DNA of 64,000 nucleotides from Massilia sp. IC2-278 (GCF_020708045.1 NZ_JAJFES010000001.1:496001-560000), one strand, 5' to 3'; counted from the first letter of the stretch, positions 25,168-35,247 are shown. Notes: a model not told the origin generated them from the sequence alone. A program made the numbers and translations.

Positions 25168-25830
25168 TCAGGCGAACAGCTCGTCCAGCGACAGCTGCGA
25201 GAAGTCGGAGACGATCGTGATCACGTTGTCGAATTCGGTAAAGGCTTCGGCGGGCAGGGTGGTGGTCAGCACCACCGCGCGCATGCCGGCGCGGCGTGCC
25301 GCTTCCACGCCCAGCGGCGCGTCTTCGAAGACGATGCAGTCGGCGGGTTCGGCGCCGCAGCGCTTCGCTGCTTCGATGAACACGTCCGGGTGCGGCTTGC
25401 CGCGCGCGACATCGGTGGCGCCGACGATGGCGTCGAAATGGCGGCGCAGGTCCAGGCCGTCGAGCGTGAACTCGACATTGGCCGGCGGCGCGGCGGTGCC
25501 CACGGCCAGCGCGATGCCCTGCGACTTCGCATCCGCGATCAGGTCTTCGAAGCCCTCGACCGCCTTGCGGTGCGGTGCGTACAACTCGCGGTAGACCGCT
25601 TCCTTCTCGTGGTTGAGCAGCATCACTTCGTCGTCGAGCAGGTCGGCGCCGAAGTGCGAGCGGATGATCTCGCCGCCCTGGCGGCCGGCCGTCGCACGGA
25701 AGAAGGCGTCCGGATCGATGGCATGGCCGCGCCGTTCGAAGAAGGTGATCCACGACTTCGTATGGAAAGCCATGTTGTCGACGATGGTGCCGTCCATGTC
25801 GAAGATCAGCGCGCGCTTGGCGTGGCTCAT
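25168..25830 (-). CDS. HAD-superfamily phosphatase/phosphoglucomutase-like
   Basis: A 220-residue HAD subfamily IA protein with a cap domain. Motif I is [12 protein letters not shown] (nucleophile Asp), motif [10 protein letters not shown], motif III Lys in [12 protein letters not shown], and motif [16 protein letters not shown]. The last signature and the length are typical of beta-phosphoglucomutase and related sugar-phosphate phosphatases. The start overlaps the prfB stop by four bases (ATGA) and lysS follows at 21 bases, so it sits inside a translation operon. The substrate is undetermined. Confidence 0.88.
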   Translation of the reverse strand: MSHAKRALIFDMDGTIVDNMAFHTKSWITFFERRGHAIDPDAFFRATAGRQGGEIIRSHFGADLLDDEVMLLNHEKEAVYRELYAPHRKAVEGFEDLIADAKSQGIALAVGTAAPPANVEFTLDGLDLRRHFDAIVGATDVARGKPHPDVFIEAAKRCGAEPADCIVFEDAPLGVEAARRAGMRAVVLTTTLPAEAFTEFDNVITIVSDFSQLSLDELFA

Positions 25831-26937
25831 GCGCCCACGCCCTGTTTCAGCGAAGCGGAGATGAAGTCGTCCAGGTCGCCGTCCAGCACGTTCTTGGTGT
25901 TGCCGGTCTCGAAGCCGGTACGCAAGTCCTTGATGCGCGACTGGTCGAGCACGTAGGAACGGATCTGGTGGCCCCAGCCGACGTCGGTCTTCGAGTCTTC
26001 CAGCTTCTGCTGCTCGCTCATGCGGTTGCGCAGTTCCAGTTCGTACAGCTTGGCGCGCAGCATGTCCCAGGCCTCGGCCTTGTTGCGGTGCTGCGAACGG
26101 TCGTTCTGGCACTGGACCACGATGCCCGACGGGCCGTGGGTCAGGCGCACCGCGGAGTCGGTCTTGTTGATGTGCTGGCCGCCCGCGCCGGATGCGCGGT
26201 AGGTATCGATGCGCACGTCGGCCGGGTTGATCTCGATTTCGATCGAGTCGTCGACTTCCGGGTACACGAACAGCGAGGTGAACGAGGTGTGGCGGCCGTT
26301 GGCCGAGTCGAACGGCGACTTGCGCACCAGGCGGTGCACGCCGGTCTCGGTGCGCAGGTGGCCATAGGCGTACTCGCCGTCGACCTTGATGGTGGCGGTC
26401 TTGATGCCCGCGACCTCGCCCTCGGACTGTTCCAGGATCTCGGCCTTGAAGCCCTTGCGTTCGCAGTAGCGCAGGTACTGGCGCAGCAGCATCGAGGCCC
26501 AGTCCTGGGCTTCGGTACCGCCGGCGCCGGCCTGGATGTCGATGAAGCAGTTCGCGTGGTCCATCGGGTTGCTGAACATGCGGCGAAATTCCATCGATTC
26601 GATGATCTTCTGGATGTCCTCGGCATCACCGCCGATCGCTTCGAGCGTATCGTGGTCGCCTTCTTCGCGCGCCATCTCGAACAGGTCGCCGGCATCGGCC
26701 AGGTCGGCCTTTGCTTTTTCAAGCGTCAGCACGACGGCTTCCAGCGCCTTTTTCTCTTTACCGAGATCCTGGGCCCGTTTCTGGTCGTTCCAGACGGTCG
26801 GATCTTCGAGTTCCTGGTTGACCTGTTCTAGTTTCTCTGACTTCCGATCGAAGTCAAAGATACCTCCGAAGTTCGGCTTCACGGCTGGTCAGGTCGTTCA
26901 GCAGGGCGGAGATGGCGTTGATGCGTTCAGCTTCCAT
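25827..26937 (-). CDS. prfB: peptide chain release factor 2, expressed by programmed +1 frameshift
   Basis: The gene starts at ATG 26937 and reads 27 codons (ending ELRRYL) to an in-frame TGA at 26854-26856. A +1 shift at CTT-TGAC then continues as [11 protein letters not shown] for 342 more residues, about 369 in total, normal for RF2. The stop-codon recognition motif SPF ([10 protein letters not shown]) and the catalytic GGQ loop ([12 protein letters not shown]) are intact. RF2 releases peptides at UGA and UAA and regulates itself through this frameshift. It is the first gene of the prfB-HAD-lysS operon. Confidence 0.97.
26853..26869 (-). other. prfB: RF2 programmed frameshift site
   Basis: On the coding strand the site is CGGAGGTATCTTTGAC. 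A Shine-Dalgarno-like GGAGG stands three bases before the CTT slip codon, which is followed by the TGA stop and a C. This is the classic arrangement for autoregulated RF2 recoding. Confidence 0.95.
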
Positions 26938-27083
26938 GATCTTGGCGTGTAATTTGAGTTGAATCGAACCTTCGATTATACCCCAGGCCACGCGCATGGC
27001 GGCCAGCCACTACCCGCGTTTCGGCGCGTTTCTTGGCATGGATTGCGCCGCTGCCGTATCATCGCCCGGTTCCCAACCCGAAG

Positions 27084-29111
27084 ATGCTCATGCGTTATCC
27101 AATTTCTTATCAATTCGCCATCGCGATTTTGCCCGCCTTGCCGGCGCTGGCGGCCGCTCCGGCCCTCGCCGCCAAGGACGCACCCAGGGGCGCCTCCACC
27201 GTCCTCGCCGTCCTCGAAACCACCGACCTGCACGCCACCGTGGTCGGCTACGATTACTTCAAGCTGGCCGAGGAGCCATCGATCGGCCTGGACCGCACCG
27301 CGACCCTGATCGCGCAGGCGCGCGGCGAGTACGCGAATACCGTCCTGTTCGACAACGGCGACACCATCCAGGGCACGGCGCTGGCCGACTACCAGGCGCT
27401 CGTCAATCCGGTGCGCTGCGACCAGACGCTCGGCATCTACAAGGTCATGAACGCGCTGAAGTACGACGGCGCCTCGATCGGCAACCACGAATTCAACTAC
27501 GGCCTGGGCTTCCTCGGCCAGGTGACCGGCCAGCAGTTCAAGGTGCCCGGCATCGATCAGCCCAAGAAGTGCGCCGGCCCGGCCTTCCCGCAGGTGCTGG
27601 CGAACGTCTACAGCGTCAGCACGAAGAAGCCGCTGTTCGAGCCTTACCGCATCGTCGAGAAGGAAGTCGAAGCCAAGGATGCCAAGGGCCGCGCGATCAA
27701 GGCGAAAGTGAAAGTCGGGATCATCGGCTTCACGCCGCCGGCCATCATGTCCTGGGACAAGCGCTGGCTGGACGGCAAGGTGTACACCACCGGCGTGCGC
27801 GAAGCGGCCGAGAAGTACATCCCCGAGATGCGCCGCAAGGGCGCCGACGTCGTGGTCGTGATTTCGCACGGCGGCCTCGATGGCAGCCCCTACACGCCGG
27901 AGATGGAAAACGCCGGTTACTACCTGGCGCAGGTGCCGGGTGTGGACGTGATGCTGCTCGGGCACTCGCACCAATTGTTCCCGAACGCGGCCAGCACCGC
28001 GCCGCAGTTCAACCTGCCGAACGTCGACAAGGCGAAGGGCTTCGTGCACGGCGTGCCGACCGTGATGGCGAACTTGTGGGGCAAGCACCTGGGCGTGGTG
28101 GCGCTGACCCTGCGCGCCGACGGCAAGCGCTGGACGATCGACAAGACCCAAACCACCGTCGAGGCGCGCGCGGCCCAGAACGCGGATAAAACCTTCGTGA
28201 CGCCGAGCGCCGAGGTGCAGGCGCTGATCCGCGAAGAGCATGAGGCGACCATCAAGTATGTGAAGACGCCGGTCGGCAGCAGCGACTTCCGCCTGACGAC
28301 TTATTTCGTGGATGTGGGCGACCCGTCGGCGATCCAGGTGGTGAACCAGGCGCAGACTGCCTACGTGAAGAAGTACGTGGCCACCAACCTGCCGCAGTAC
28401 GCGAAGCTGCCGGTGCTGTCGATGTCGGCGGCCTTCAAGAACGGCTTTGCCGGCGCCTTCGATTACACCGACGTCGCGGCCGGCCAGCTGGCGATGAACA
28501 ACGCGGCGGACTTGTACCTGTACCCGAACGCGCTGCATGCGGTGAAGATCGACGGCCACGGCCTGAAGGCCTGGCTGGAAATGGCGGCGCGCCGTTTCAA
28601 CACCATCGACCCTGCCAAGACGGAGCCGCAGGAGCTGGTGAATCCGAACTTCCCGAGCTATAACTTCGATACCGTCACCTCCGACGAGATCAGCTACGAG
28701 ATCGACGTCACCCAGGCGCCGGGCCAGCGCGTGAAGAAGCTGATGCTGCGCGGCGCGCCGCTCGACCTGGCGCAGGAGTTCATCGTTGCGACCAACAACT
28801 ACCGCGCCTCGGGCGGCGGCAACTTCCCCGGGCTCGATGGCAGCAAGACCATCTTTGCCTCGCCGGATACCAGCCGTGACGTCTTGATCAGCTATGTGCG
28901 CGATACGAAGCACCTGACGCGCAAGGCCAACGGCGCCGCGCGCAGCTGGCGTTTCGCGCCCGTGAAGACGGCAGGACCGGTGGTATTCCACACGGCGCCG
29001 GGCATGCTCGGCATCGCGCAGGAGGCCGGGCTGGATAACGTGAGTTTGCTGCAAGCCGACGATGGGCTGGGCAAGGGCTTCGCGTTGTACTCGGTGGACC
29101 TGTCGAAATGA
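27084..29111 (+). CDS. periplasmic 2',3'-cyclic-nucleotide 2'-phosphodiesterase/3'-nucleotidase-like protein
   Basis: A 675-residue protein if started at ATG 27084. Residues 1-30 are a signal peptide (YQFAIAILPALPALAAAPALA). The metallophosphatase domain (about 40-360) has LETTDLHATVVGYDYF, FDNGDTIQGT, GNHEFNYG and LLGHSHQLFP, the metal ligands of the CpdB/5'-nucleotidase family. The C-terminal 5'-nucleotidase domain (about 390-600) contains FDYTDVAAGQLAMNNAADLY and NNYRASGGGNFPG. It should degrade cyclic and 3' nucleotides in the periplasm for uptake. The stop overlaps the next start (ATGA). No clear ribosome site separates the two candidate starts at 27084 and 27090. Confidence 0.88.
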   Translation: MLMRYPISYQFAIAILPALPALAAAPALAAKDAPRGASTVLAVLETTDLHATVVGYDYFKLAEEPSIGLDRTATLIAQARGEYANTVLFDNGDTIQGTALADYQALVNPVRCDQTLGIYKVMNALKYDGASIGNHEFNYGLGFLGQVTGQQFKVPGIDQPKKCAGPAFPQVLANVYSVSTKKPLFEPYRIVEKEVEAKDAKGRAIKAKVKVGIIGFTPPAIMSWDKRWLDGKVYTTGVREAAEKYIPEMRRKGADVVVVISHGGLDGSPYTPEMENAGYYLAQVPGVDVMLLGHSHQLFPNAASTAPQFNLPNVDKAKGFVHGVPTVMANLWGKHLGVVALTLRADGKRWTIDKTQTTVEARAAQNADKTFVTPSAEVQALIREEHEATIKYVKTPVGSSDFRLTTYFVDVGDPSAIQVVNQAQTAYVKKYVATNLPQYAKLPVLSMSAAFKNGFAGAFDYTDVAAGQLAMNNAADLYLYPNALHAVKIDGHGLKAWLEMAARRFNTIDPAKTEPQELVNPNFPSYNFDTVTSDEISYEIDVTQAPGQRVKKLMLRGAPLDLAQEFIVATNNYRASGGGNFPGLDGSKTIFASPDTSRDVLISYVRDTKHLTRKANGAARSWRFAPVKTAGPVVFHTAPGMLGIAQEAGLDNVSLLQADDGLGKGFALYSVDLSK

Positions 29112-29512
29112 CGATGCGGGCGCTGGTGCTGGCTTGCGCATTGGTGTGCACATCCACGGCACATGCTGGCGCGGCGCCTGTCGACACAGCGCCTGATGCG
29201 AAAGCGGCCTATAGGCTCGCGCTCCAGGTGCGCAACGGCGATGGCGTGGCGCCTGACCCGGCCAGTGCGCGGCTGCTGTTGACCCAGGCGGCGGAGGGCG
29301 GCGTGCCGGCGGCGATGTTCGTGCTGTCGAACATGCTGGCGGCGGGCGAGGGTGGTCCGGCCGATGCGCAGGAGGCGCGGCGCTGGCTGGAGCTGGCGGG
29401 CGATCTGGGCTATCCCGAAGCCTTGCAGCAGCTGGCGATGCTGGAACCCGATCCGCGCAAGGCGGAACTGCTGATGCGCCAGGCGGCGCATGCGATGATG
29501 CATCGGAGGTAG
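29108..29512 (+). CDS. secreted Sel1-like repeat protein
   Basis: A 134-residue exported protein coupled by a four-base overlap to the cyclic-nucleotide phosphodiesterase. A signal peptide (residues 1-20, ending STAHAG) precedes two or three helical hairpins of Sel1/TPR type: AYRLALQVRNGDGVAPDPASARLLL, AAEGGVPAAMFVLSNMLAAGEGG and EARRWLELAGDLGYPEAL. Such repeats mediate protein contacts. Co-translation suggests a partner or chaperone of the upstream enzyme, which is inference. No catalytic residues are evident. Confidence 0.75.
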   Translation: MTMRALVLACALVCTSTAHAGAAPVDTAPDAKAAYRLALQVRNGDGVAPDPASARLLLTQAAEGGVPAAMFVLSNMLAAGEGGPADAQEARRWLELAGDLGYPEALQQLAMLEPDPRKAELLMRQAAHAMMHRR

Positions 29513-29560
29513 GGTGGTTAGCTTCACCCTTGTCGGGTGATCGGTCGAAACCATTGCGCG

Positions 29561-29627
29561 GCCCACGCGTTCTACCAGCCGGTGCAAAGCCGGAGCGTAG
29601 TTTCATGCGTGGTTTGAACGCGTGGGC
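29561..29627. repeat. diverged inverted repeat at a convergent junction
   Basis: GCCCACGCGTTC (29561-29572) is exactly inverted at 29616-29627, flanked by a GTAGGGTGG at 29511-29519 and CCAACCTAAC-like words near 29680. It looks like a decayed relative of the REP-like elements, placed between the convergent Sel1 and GAF genes. Confidence 0.5.
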
Positions 29628-29706
29628 GGCACACACTGCAGTGTGAATGCAGTGCTCAAGGTGGAGCCGCCAACCTAACCGCGTGCACCGCCGCAAGCAG
29701 TGCTGC

Positions 29707-30459
29707 TTACTTCCCTTCGCGCCCGATCTCGGCGGCGGCAATCGCCGCCAGGTCGAGCAGCGCCTGCAGCTCGTTCGAGCGCAGCTTGCGCGGTTCGCGG
29801 TCGATCACGCACAGGGTGCCCATGGCATGGCCGTCCGGGTCGCGCAGGGGAACGCCGGCGTAGAAGCGGATGTGCGGGTCGGCCAGCACCAGCGGATTGC
29901 CACTGAAGCGCTCGTCCGAGGTCGCGTCTTCCACCACGAAGGGCTTGTCCTGCAGGATGGCATGCGAGCAGAAGGCCCACTCGCGCGGAGTCTGCTGGGG
30001 CGCCAGGCCGACGCGCGCCTTGAACCACTGGCGCTTGGTCGTCAACAGCGAAATCAGGGCGATCGGCGAATCGGTGGCCATCGAGGCCAGGCGCACGATG
30101 CGGTCGAAACGCTCTTCTTCCGGACTGTCGACCAGGCCGGAAGCGGCCAGCGCGGCCAGGCGCGCGTTTTCGTCGTCCCCGACCGGGAACGGCGCGCCGG
30201 GTTCGGCAATGTATTCAGGATCGTTGGGGGCGGGCGGCACGCGGCGGCCGGCGGCACCCGCTTCGTGGCCCCCGACCTTGTTCATCAAGGCCCGGATCAG
30301 GCTTTCGCGCGTACGGCGGTGGCCACCCGGGGTTTTCCATGATTCGATTGCGCCGCTTTCCATCCAGAGCTGGACGGTACTGGTAGCGACGCCCAACATG
30401 CGCGCGGCTGCGCTCGTCGTGAGGATAGGATCCTCTTCCGTATAGTTGCTGGTCATCAA
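29707..30459 (-). CDS. MerR-type helix-turn-helix plus GAF-domain protein
   Basis: A 250-residue protein. Residues 10-60 are a MerR/excisionase-type DNA-binding domain (LTTSAAARMLGVATSTVQLW, then TPGGHRRTRESL). A Pro-rich linker follows. Residues 100-245 are a GAF domain (ERFDRIVRLASMATDSPIALI, WAFCSHAILQDKPFVVEDA, FYAGVPLRDPDGHAMGTLCV). GAF domains bind small ligands or sense redox and light, so this is probably a ligand-responsive regulator. It is divergent from the chemoreceptor gene at 30656 with 196 AT-rich bases between them. Target genes and ligand are unknown. Confidence 0.82.
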   Translation of the reverse strand: MMTSNYTEEDPILTTSAAARMLGVATSTVQLWMESGAIESWKTPGGHRRTRESLIRALMNKVGGHEAGAAGRRVPPAPNDPEYIAEPGAPFPVGDDENARLAALAASGLVDSPEEERFDRIVRLASMATDSPIALISLLTTKRQWFKARVGLAPQQTPREWAFCSHAILQDKPFVVEDATSDERFSGNPLVLADPHIRFYAGVPLRDPDGHAMGTLCVIDREPRKLRSNELQALLDLAAIAAAEIGREGK

Positions 30460-30655
30460 TATTCCTACTTTTATTGAAGTATAGCCGATTTGATGAAACT
30501 ACTTAAGCGCTATGTTCAAGTAACGAAAGGGCGTCATTAAAGCAACAAATATAGCAATTTAGATTGCCAAAAAACAATTGATAGTAGACAATCTGGCGCA
30601 ATTCTGTCATTCCTGCGTACGTACGTACGCCTTTTCCCATCCGCCAGGAGCACAC

Positions 30656-32269
30656 ATGAACTTTTCCCAAGCCAGGCTTACGGTCCGGCTGTATACCGCG
30701 TTCGCCGCGGTCTTGATCGTCACGCTGGTCCTGGCCGCCTTTGCGATTTCGCGCGTGAACAGCATCGAGACCGCCCTGGTCGAGGTGGAGTCCTTCCACA
30801 ACGCCCAGCTGGAACCGCTGTACGCCGCACGCGAGGCGCTTGGGCAAACCGGCATGGCGGCGCGCAATGCCTTCATCTTCCACGACGCGGCGCAGGCGAC
30901 CCGCGAACTCGACATCCTCGACACGCAAAAGGCGGCCTACCTGGCGGCGATGGCCAGGCTCGACCCTGTCCTGGGCGGCAATGCCCAGTACGGGAAGGTA
31001 AAGGAAGGCATGCTGGCGATGGCGCGCGAACTCGAGCGTCCGCGCAAGTACCGCACGAGCGGCGACATGGATGGCTACGGCACCTTCCTGGTGCAGGAAT
31101 GCAGCCCGTTGCGGCGCCAGATCGTGGCCGACATCGGGGTGCTGGTGCAGGAGCTGCAGGCGCAGACCAACAAGGCCGGCGCCGCCGCCGTGGCCGAAGC
31201 CGACGGCGCGCGCTACTGGATCAGCGGCCTGGCGATCCTGTGCGCGCTGCTGTGCGCCGTGATCGGCTTTGCCATCTCGCGCAACCTGCTCGGCCAGCTG
31301 GGCGGCGAGCCGGCGTATGCGACCGATGTCGCGCGCGCCATCGCCCAGGGCCAGCTGCACCAGCATGTGGACACCCGCCGCGCACCCCCGAGCAGCCTGC
31401 TGTCGGCCATGAGCGCCATGCGCGAAAGCCTGAGCGGCATCGTGTCCAAGGTACGCGGCGGCACCGATGCGATCGCCTCGGCCTCGGCCGAAATCGCCAC
31501 CGGCAACCTGGATCTGTCGACCCGCACCGAATCGCAGGCCGCGGCGCTGGCGCAGATCGCCGGCTCGATGAAGCAGCTGATCGGCTCGGTGCGCCAGAAC
31601 GCCGACTACGCGGCGCAGGCCAGCACGCTGGCAGGCGAAGCCTCGAAGGTGTCGGTGGAAGGCGGCGCCACGGTGGACGGCGTGGTCTCGACCATGAACC
31701 TGATCCAGGAATCGTCGCGCAAGATCGAGGAGATCATCAGCGTCATCGACAGCATCGCCTTCCAGACCAACATCCTGGCGCTGAACGCGGCGGTGGAGGC
31801 AGCGCGCGCCGGCGAGCAGGGCCGCGGCTTTGCCGTGGTGGCGAGCGAAGTGCGGAACCTGGCGCACCGCTCGGCGGCGGCGGCCAAGGAAATCAAGGTG
31901 CTGATCGAGGATTCGGTGAGCAAGGTCGGCGCCGGCACGGCGCTGGTGGCCCAGGCCGGCGACACCATGCGCAAGGTGGTCAGTGGTGTGCAGCGCGTGA
32001 ACGACATCATGGGTCAGATATCGAGCGCGACCCGCTTGCAGAGCGAGGACATCGAGCATGTCGACTCGGCCATCGTGCGCCTGGATGAGATGACGCTGCA
32101 GAACGCGGCCCTGGTCGAGGAAGCATCGGCCGCGGCGCAATCGCTGCGCATGCAGGCCGACGAACTGGCGGCGGTGGTGAATACCTTCCAGCTCGAGGGC
32201 GCCGAGACCGTGGCCGAGTCGCAGCCGGTGCGCCGCGTGCGCGGGGCGGTGCCGGCACTGGCCCGCTGA
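30656..32269 (+). CDS. methyl-accepting chemotaxis protein (receptor A)
   Basis: A 537-residue transmembrane chemoreceptor starting at ATG 30656 after CAGGAG. A first membrane helix at residues 10-32 is followed by a periplasmic four-helix-type sensor ([20 protein letters not shown]) and a second membrane helix at about 188-212. A HAMP-like linker ([17 protein letters not shown]) leads to the signalling coiled coil with the conserved hairpin tip INVIDS-type region, [20 protein letters not shown] and [20 protein letters not shown]. There is no CheR/CheB tethering pentapeptide at the C-terminus. It is convergent with a second receptor. The ligand is unknown. Confidence 0.92.
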   Translation: MNFSQARLTVRLYTAFAAVLIVTLVLAAFAISRVNSIETALVEVESFHNAQLEPLYAAREALGQTGMAARNAFIFHDAAQATRELDILDTQKAAYLAAMARLDPVLGGNAQYGKVKEGMLAMARELERPRKYRTSGDMDGYGTFLVQECSPLRRQIVADIGVLVQELQAQTNKAGAAAVAEADGARYWISGLAILCALLCAVIGFAISRNLLGQLGGEPAYATDVARAIAQGQLHQHVDTRRAPPSSLLSAMSAMRESLSGIVSKVRGGTDAIASASAEIATGNLDLSTRTESQAAALAQIAGSMKQLIGSVRQNADYAAQASTLAGEASKVSVEGGATVDGVVSTMNLIQESSRKIEEIISVIDSIAFQTNILALNAAVEAARAGEQGRGFAVVASEVRNLAHRSAAAAKEIKVLIEDSVSKVGAGTALVAQAGDTMRKVVSGVQRVNDIMGQISSATRLQSEDIEHVDSAIVRLDEMTLQNAALVEEASAAAQSLRMQADELAAVVNTFQLEGAETVAESQPVRRVRGAVPALAR

Positions 32270-32275
32270 GGCCGG

Positions 32276-32300
32276 GCGCGGCTCGCTGCACGAGCCGCGC
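32276..32300 (+). terminator. GC-rich hairpin after chemoreceptor A
   Basis: Arms GCGCGGCTCG (32276-32285) and CGAGCCGCGC (32291-32300) around CTGCA begin seven bases past the stop codon and run directly into the REP-like repeats. There is no T-run. Confidence 0.5.
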
Positions 32301-32399
32301 GGTGAGTTCGAGAACCCACCTACGTTCGCCAGGTAGGGTGGGTTCTCGAACTCACCGCGCACAAGCACGAGCCAGGTAGGGTGGGTTCTCGAACCCACC
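32301..32399. repeat. triple REP-like palindromes, stem word GTTC/GAAC
   Basis: Three copies: 32301-32323 (inverted), 32333-32356 and 32375-32399. The common stem is GTGGGTTC-TC-GAACCCAC. The first two share an A in place of G in one arm (GAACTCAC), so they are inverted copies of one variant. They lie between the two convergent chemoreceptor genes. Confidence 0.85.
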
Positions 32400-32425
32400 A
32401 CTTGCAAGTTCGAACCCCTACGACA

Positions 32426-34003
32426 TCAAGCGCGCGCCAGCGCCGGCCGCGCACGCGGCGCTTCGGCATCCAGCCGGAAGGTGCTCACCAGCTGCGCCAG
32501 TTCGTCCGCCTGGTTCTGCATCGACTCCGCGGCCGCCGCCGCTTCCTCCACCAGCGCCGCGTTCTGCTGCGTTACCCGGTCCATTTCCGCAATCGCCACG
32601 TTCACCTGCTCGATGCCGTCGCTCTGCTCCTCGCTGGCGGCGGCGATGTCGGCCATGATGGTCGTTACCTGCCCGATGCTGCGCACGATCTCGTCCATGG
32701 TAGCGCCGGCGCGGCCGACCTGACTCGTTCCCGCTTGCACCTTGCCGACCGAGTCGTCGATCAGCGCCTTGATCTCGCGCGCGGCCGTGGCCGAACGCTG
32801 CGCCAGGTTGCGCACCTCGCCGGCGACCACCGCGAAACCGCGTCCCTGCTCGCCGGCGCGCGCCGCTTCCACTGCCGCGTTCAGCGCGAGGATGTTGGTC
32901 TGGAAGGCGATGCCGTCGATGACGCCGATGATCTCGACGATCTTGCGCGAGGAGTCGTTGATCGACCCCATGGTGTCGACCACCTGCGCCACTACCGCGC
33001 CGCCATCGTTGGCGATGGATGCGGCGGTGCGCGCCAGGCGGTTGGCTTCGCGCGCGTTGTCGGCGTTCTGCTTCACGGTGGAGGTCAGTTCTTCCATCGA
33101 CGAGGCGGTTTCCTCGAGCGAGCCGGCCTGCTGCTCGGTGCGGCTCGACAGGTCCTGGTTGCCGGCCGCGATCTCGGTCGAGGCGGTGGCGATGGCGCCG
33201 GTGCTGCCGCGCACGCGGCCGACGATCTCGCCCAGCGCCGTGTTCATGGCGCCGAGGGCGCGCATCAGCTGGCCGGTTTCGTCGCGGCGGTCGACCGCGA
33301 TGCGGCTGGTGAGGTCGCCGGCAGCCACCTTCTCGGCGACCGCCACGGCGGCGCGGATCGGCACCGTGATCGAGCGCGTGATCAGCACGGCGCAGGCGAT
33401 GCCGAGCGCCAGTGCGGCCAGGCCGAGGGTGATCAGGATGATGCGGGTGTTTGCATACGCGTCGAGGATGGTGGTGGCGACGCCGTCGGCGGCCGCGATC
33501 TGCATGCTGGCGAGCTTGTTCATCGCGCCCAGGAAGGCGGCGCTGCGCGGCACCATCTGTTCGGCGTGGATCTTCGCGGCCAAGGTATTGTCGCCATCGA
33601 GCTTGGCCTTGAACAGGGCGCTGCGCGCCGCCAGGTAGCCGGTGCGTACTTCCTTCACGCGCGCCAGCTGGGCCTTGACTTCTTCGTTGCGCAGCGAGGC
33701 TTCGATTTCCGCCTGCAGCTCGTTCGAGTGCGCCGACACGGCCTTCATGCGCTCGGCGATGGCGTTTACCATGGCCGGGTCGCTTGTGGCGAAAGCGGTC
33801 TCGATCATGGCGCTGTTTACTTCGATCAGCTTGCCCCATTCGGCGACGTTGCGCTGGTTCTTGATGCTGGTATGGACCAGGCGGTTGGTCATGTCGCCGG
33901 CATACTGCATGCGGGTGAGGGCGGTGACGGCAAGGGCGAGCAGCAGGGCGAGCACGATCGCAAAGCCGATGCCGAGGCGGGCGCCGATCTTGAGGTTCTT
34001 CAC
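32426..34003 (-). CDS. methyl-accepting chemotaxis protein (receptor B)
   Basis: A 525-residue receptor starting at GTG 34003 ([13 protein letters not shown]) after AGGA; in-frame codons farther upstream lie in the intergenic region. The first membrane helix is at residues 10-32, followed by a four-helix-bundle sensor ([20 protein letters not shown]), a second helix at 190-212 and a canonical HAMP ([21 protein letters not shown]). The signalling domain has [40 protein letters not shown] and a usual adaptation region. This is the common Burkholderiales Tar/Tsr-like layout. It lacks a terminal tethering pentapeptide. Confidence 0.93.
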   Translation of the reverse strand: MKNLKIGARLGIGFAIVLALLLALAVTALTRMQYAGDMTNRLVHTSIKNQRNVAEWGKLIEVNSAMIETAFATSDPAMVNAIAERMKAVSAHSNELQAEIEASLRNEEVKAQLARVKEVRTGYLAARSALFKAKLDGDNTLAAKIHAEQMVPRSAAFLGAMNKLASMQIAAADGVATTILDAYANTRIILITLGLAALALGIACAVLITRSITVPIRAAVAVAEKVAAGDLTSRIAVDRRDETGQLMRALGAMNTALGEIVGRVRGSTGAIATASTEIAAGNQDLSSRTEQQAGSLEETASSMEELTSTVKQNADNAREANRLARTAASIANDGGAVVAQVVDTMGSINDSSRKIVEIIGVIDGIAFQTNILALNAAVEAARAGEQGRGFAVVAGEVRNLAQRSATAAREIKALIDDSVGKVQAGTSQVGRAGATMDEIVRSIGQVTTIMADIAAASEEQSDGIEQVNVAIAEMDRVTQQNAALVEEAAAAAESMQNQADELAQLVSTFRLDAEAPRARPALARA

Positions 34004-34177
34004 GGTGGTTCCTGATTCAGACTGGTAATGAGCGCCATGGGGAATGGCGAGTTGCGGGGCTTGCGGACGGCGCAAGGCGGCTGGGTGCCGCACCGGCCTG
34101 GGCCGGATAGAATCGATGCGCCGATGCGGCCGAGTATAGCAGCCGTGTCAGGAAGATTGAGATGGAGTTGATGCTTA

Positions 34178-34223
34178 GCGGCAAATTTGCAACATCAAAA
34201 TTTTCTGATGTTGCAATTGCCGC
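34178..34223. terminator. long near-perfect hairpin at the end of the Xre/RES/DUF2288 operon
   Basis: Outer arms GCGGCAA (34178-34184) and TTGCCGC (34217-34223) enclose inner arms TTGCAACATCA (34187-34197) and TGATGTTGCAA (34206-34216), with a two-base bulge and an AT-rich loop. On the minus strand it follows the DUF2288 stop by about 15 bases. It lacks a T-run, so it may terminate transcription or protect the 3' end. Confidence 0.5.
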
Positions 34224-34237
34224 AAGCGGGGAGCGGC

Positions 34238-34558
34238 TTAGTTGATCTGTTTCTTGTCCGGCTGCACCAGGATAAAGGGGTGCACCACCGAGGCCCACAG
34301 GCCGACTTCGCCGGCGGCCCAGCTCTGGGCCTGCACATCCGATACCTTGGCAATTTTGCCTTCGCCCATCCAGCGCGCAATGCTCTCCTTGTCGTCGTGC
34401 GAGATGCGCACGGCGACGTCGATCAGATCGAGCGTTTCGCTGACGTAGATCACATTGCCTTGCGCGAAGTGGCGCTCCAGCTCGTCCCAGCCGACGCGGG
34501 CGGTTTCGCGGTTGATCTTGTCGTGCAGTTCGGTGTCTTTTTCAGGGTTCGTTTTCAT
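34238..34558 (-). CDS. DUF2288 family protein
   Basis: A 106-residue cytoplasmic protein matching the DUF2288 pattern: INRETARVGWDELERHFAQG, then VIYVSETLDLIDVAVRISHDD, and the closing SWAAGEVGLWASVVHPFILVQ. The family is widespread in Proteobacteria and has no assigned function. It starts three bases after the RES toxin stop, so it is the third gene of the toxin-antitoxin operon. I cannot tell whether it takes part in that system or is simply co-transcribed. Confidence 0.85.
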   Translation of the reverse strand: MKTNPEKDTELHDKINRETARVGWDELERHFAQGNVIYVSETLDLIDVAVRISHDDKESIARWMGEGKIAKVSDVQAQSWAAGEVGLWASVVHPFILVQPDKKQIN

Positions 34559-34561
34559 TCT

Positions 34562-35245
34562 CTAGATAATCTCGATGCGCGGTTGCGGCGTACCCGCCCA
34601 TGTTAACCGATAGGCCGGCCCCTTGCGCACATTGCCGACCAGCGCAGGACGGAAGCAGGCCAGGTTGACGCCTTCCGGACGCCGCACGCTCGGGTAGATC
34701 ACGCCCATCGAACCCAGTTCGAGCAGCTCGGCCGCCAGGGACTGGGAGGCGATATAGCTTTGCGGGTCGAGGCAGTCGGCAAAATTGGCGATGCCGCGGA
34801 TATCGTGGAAACTGGCATTGAAATCGGCCAGCATCGCCTGGTAGGTCACGCTGTCGTCGAAGCGGTTGATTTCCTGGTACTCGACCGTCTTGTGGAAGCC
34901 GACCTCGGCCAGCGCCGTCTCGGCCTCGAAGGCGCAATACCAGGCGCCGCGCGTGCCGTCGTTGAAGCGGCTGCCTTCCGGGCGCGCGTAGGTGTAGGCT
35001 GCGTTGATGATGCGGAAATTCGGTACGCCGAAGACCAGTTCGTCGACGCCGATGCCGGGCAACAGGCCGGCCTCGCCACGCAGGCGTTCGTTGGTGGCGT
35101 TCTCGAGGTCGAACAGGTCGCGCAGGGTCTTGTCGCCATCGGCCAGCGGGGCCAGCACCGAATCCTCGAGGTCGGCAAAGCGCGAGGGAATCAGGCGGCA
35201 GGTGTCGAACTGGCGCAGCGCCGTCAGTTTCGGGACGACCGCCAA
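34562..35245 (-). CDS. RES-domain toxin of a type II toxin-antitoxin pair
   Basis: About 227 residues from a TTG start at 35245, with GGAGG ten bases upstream inside the antitoxin 3' end; an earlier in-frame start inside the antitoxin is possible. The RES domain (about 80-215) has the three name-giving polar residues in context: GSRFNDGTRGAWYCAF (Arg), ETALAEVGFH (Glu) and a late Ser in MGVIYPSVR. RES toxins studied elsewhere consume NAD+. The upstream Xre/MbcA/ParS-type gene is the expected antitoxin. The reading frames of the pair are nearly contiguous. Confidence 0.85.
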   Translation of the reverse strand: MAVVPKLTALRQFDTCRLIPSRFADLEDSVLAPLADGDKTLRDLFDLENATNERLRGEAGLLPGIGVDELVFGVPNFRIINAAYTYARPEGSRFNDGTRGAWYCAFEAETALAEVGFHKTVEYQEINRFDDSVTYQAMLADFNASFHDIRGIANFADCLDPQSYIASQSLAAELLELGSMGVIYPSVRRPEGVNLACFRPALVGNVRKGPAYRLTWAGTPQPRIEII

Positions 35246-35247
35246 GA

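Noticed and set aside
30616-30631. CGTACGTACGTACG run before chemoreceptor A
   Set aside because: A short self-complementary tetranucleotide run; too simple and too close to the ribosome site to call a regulatory element without comparison.
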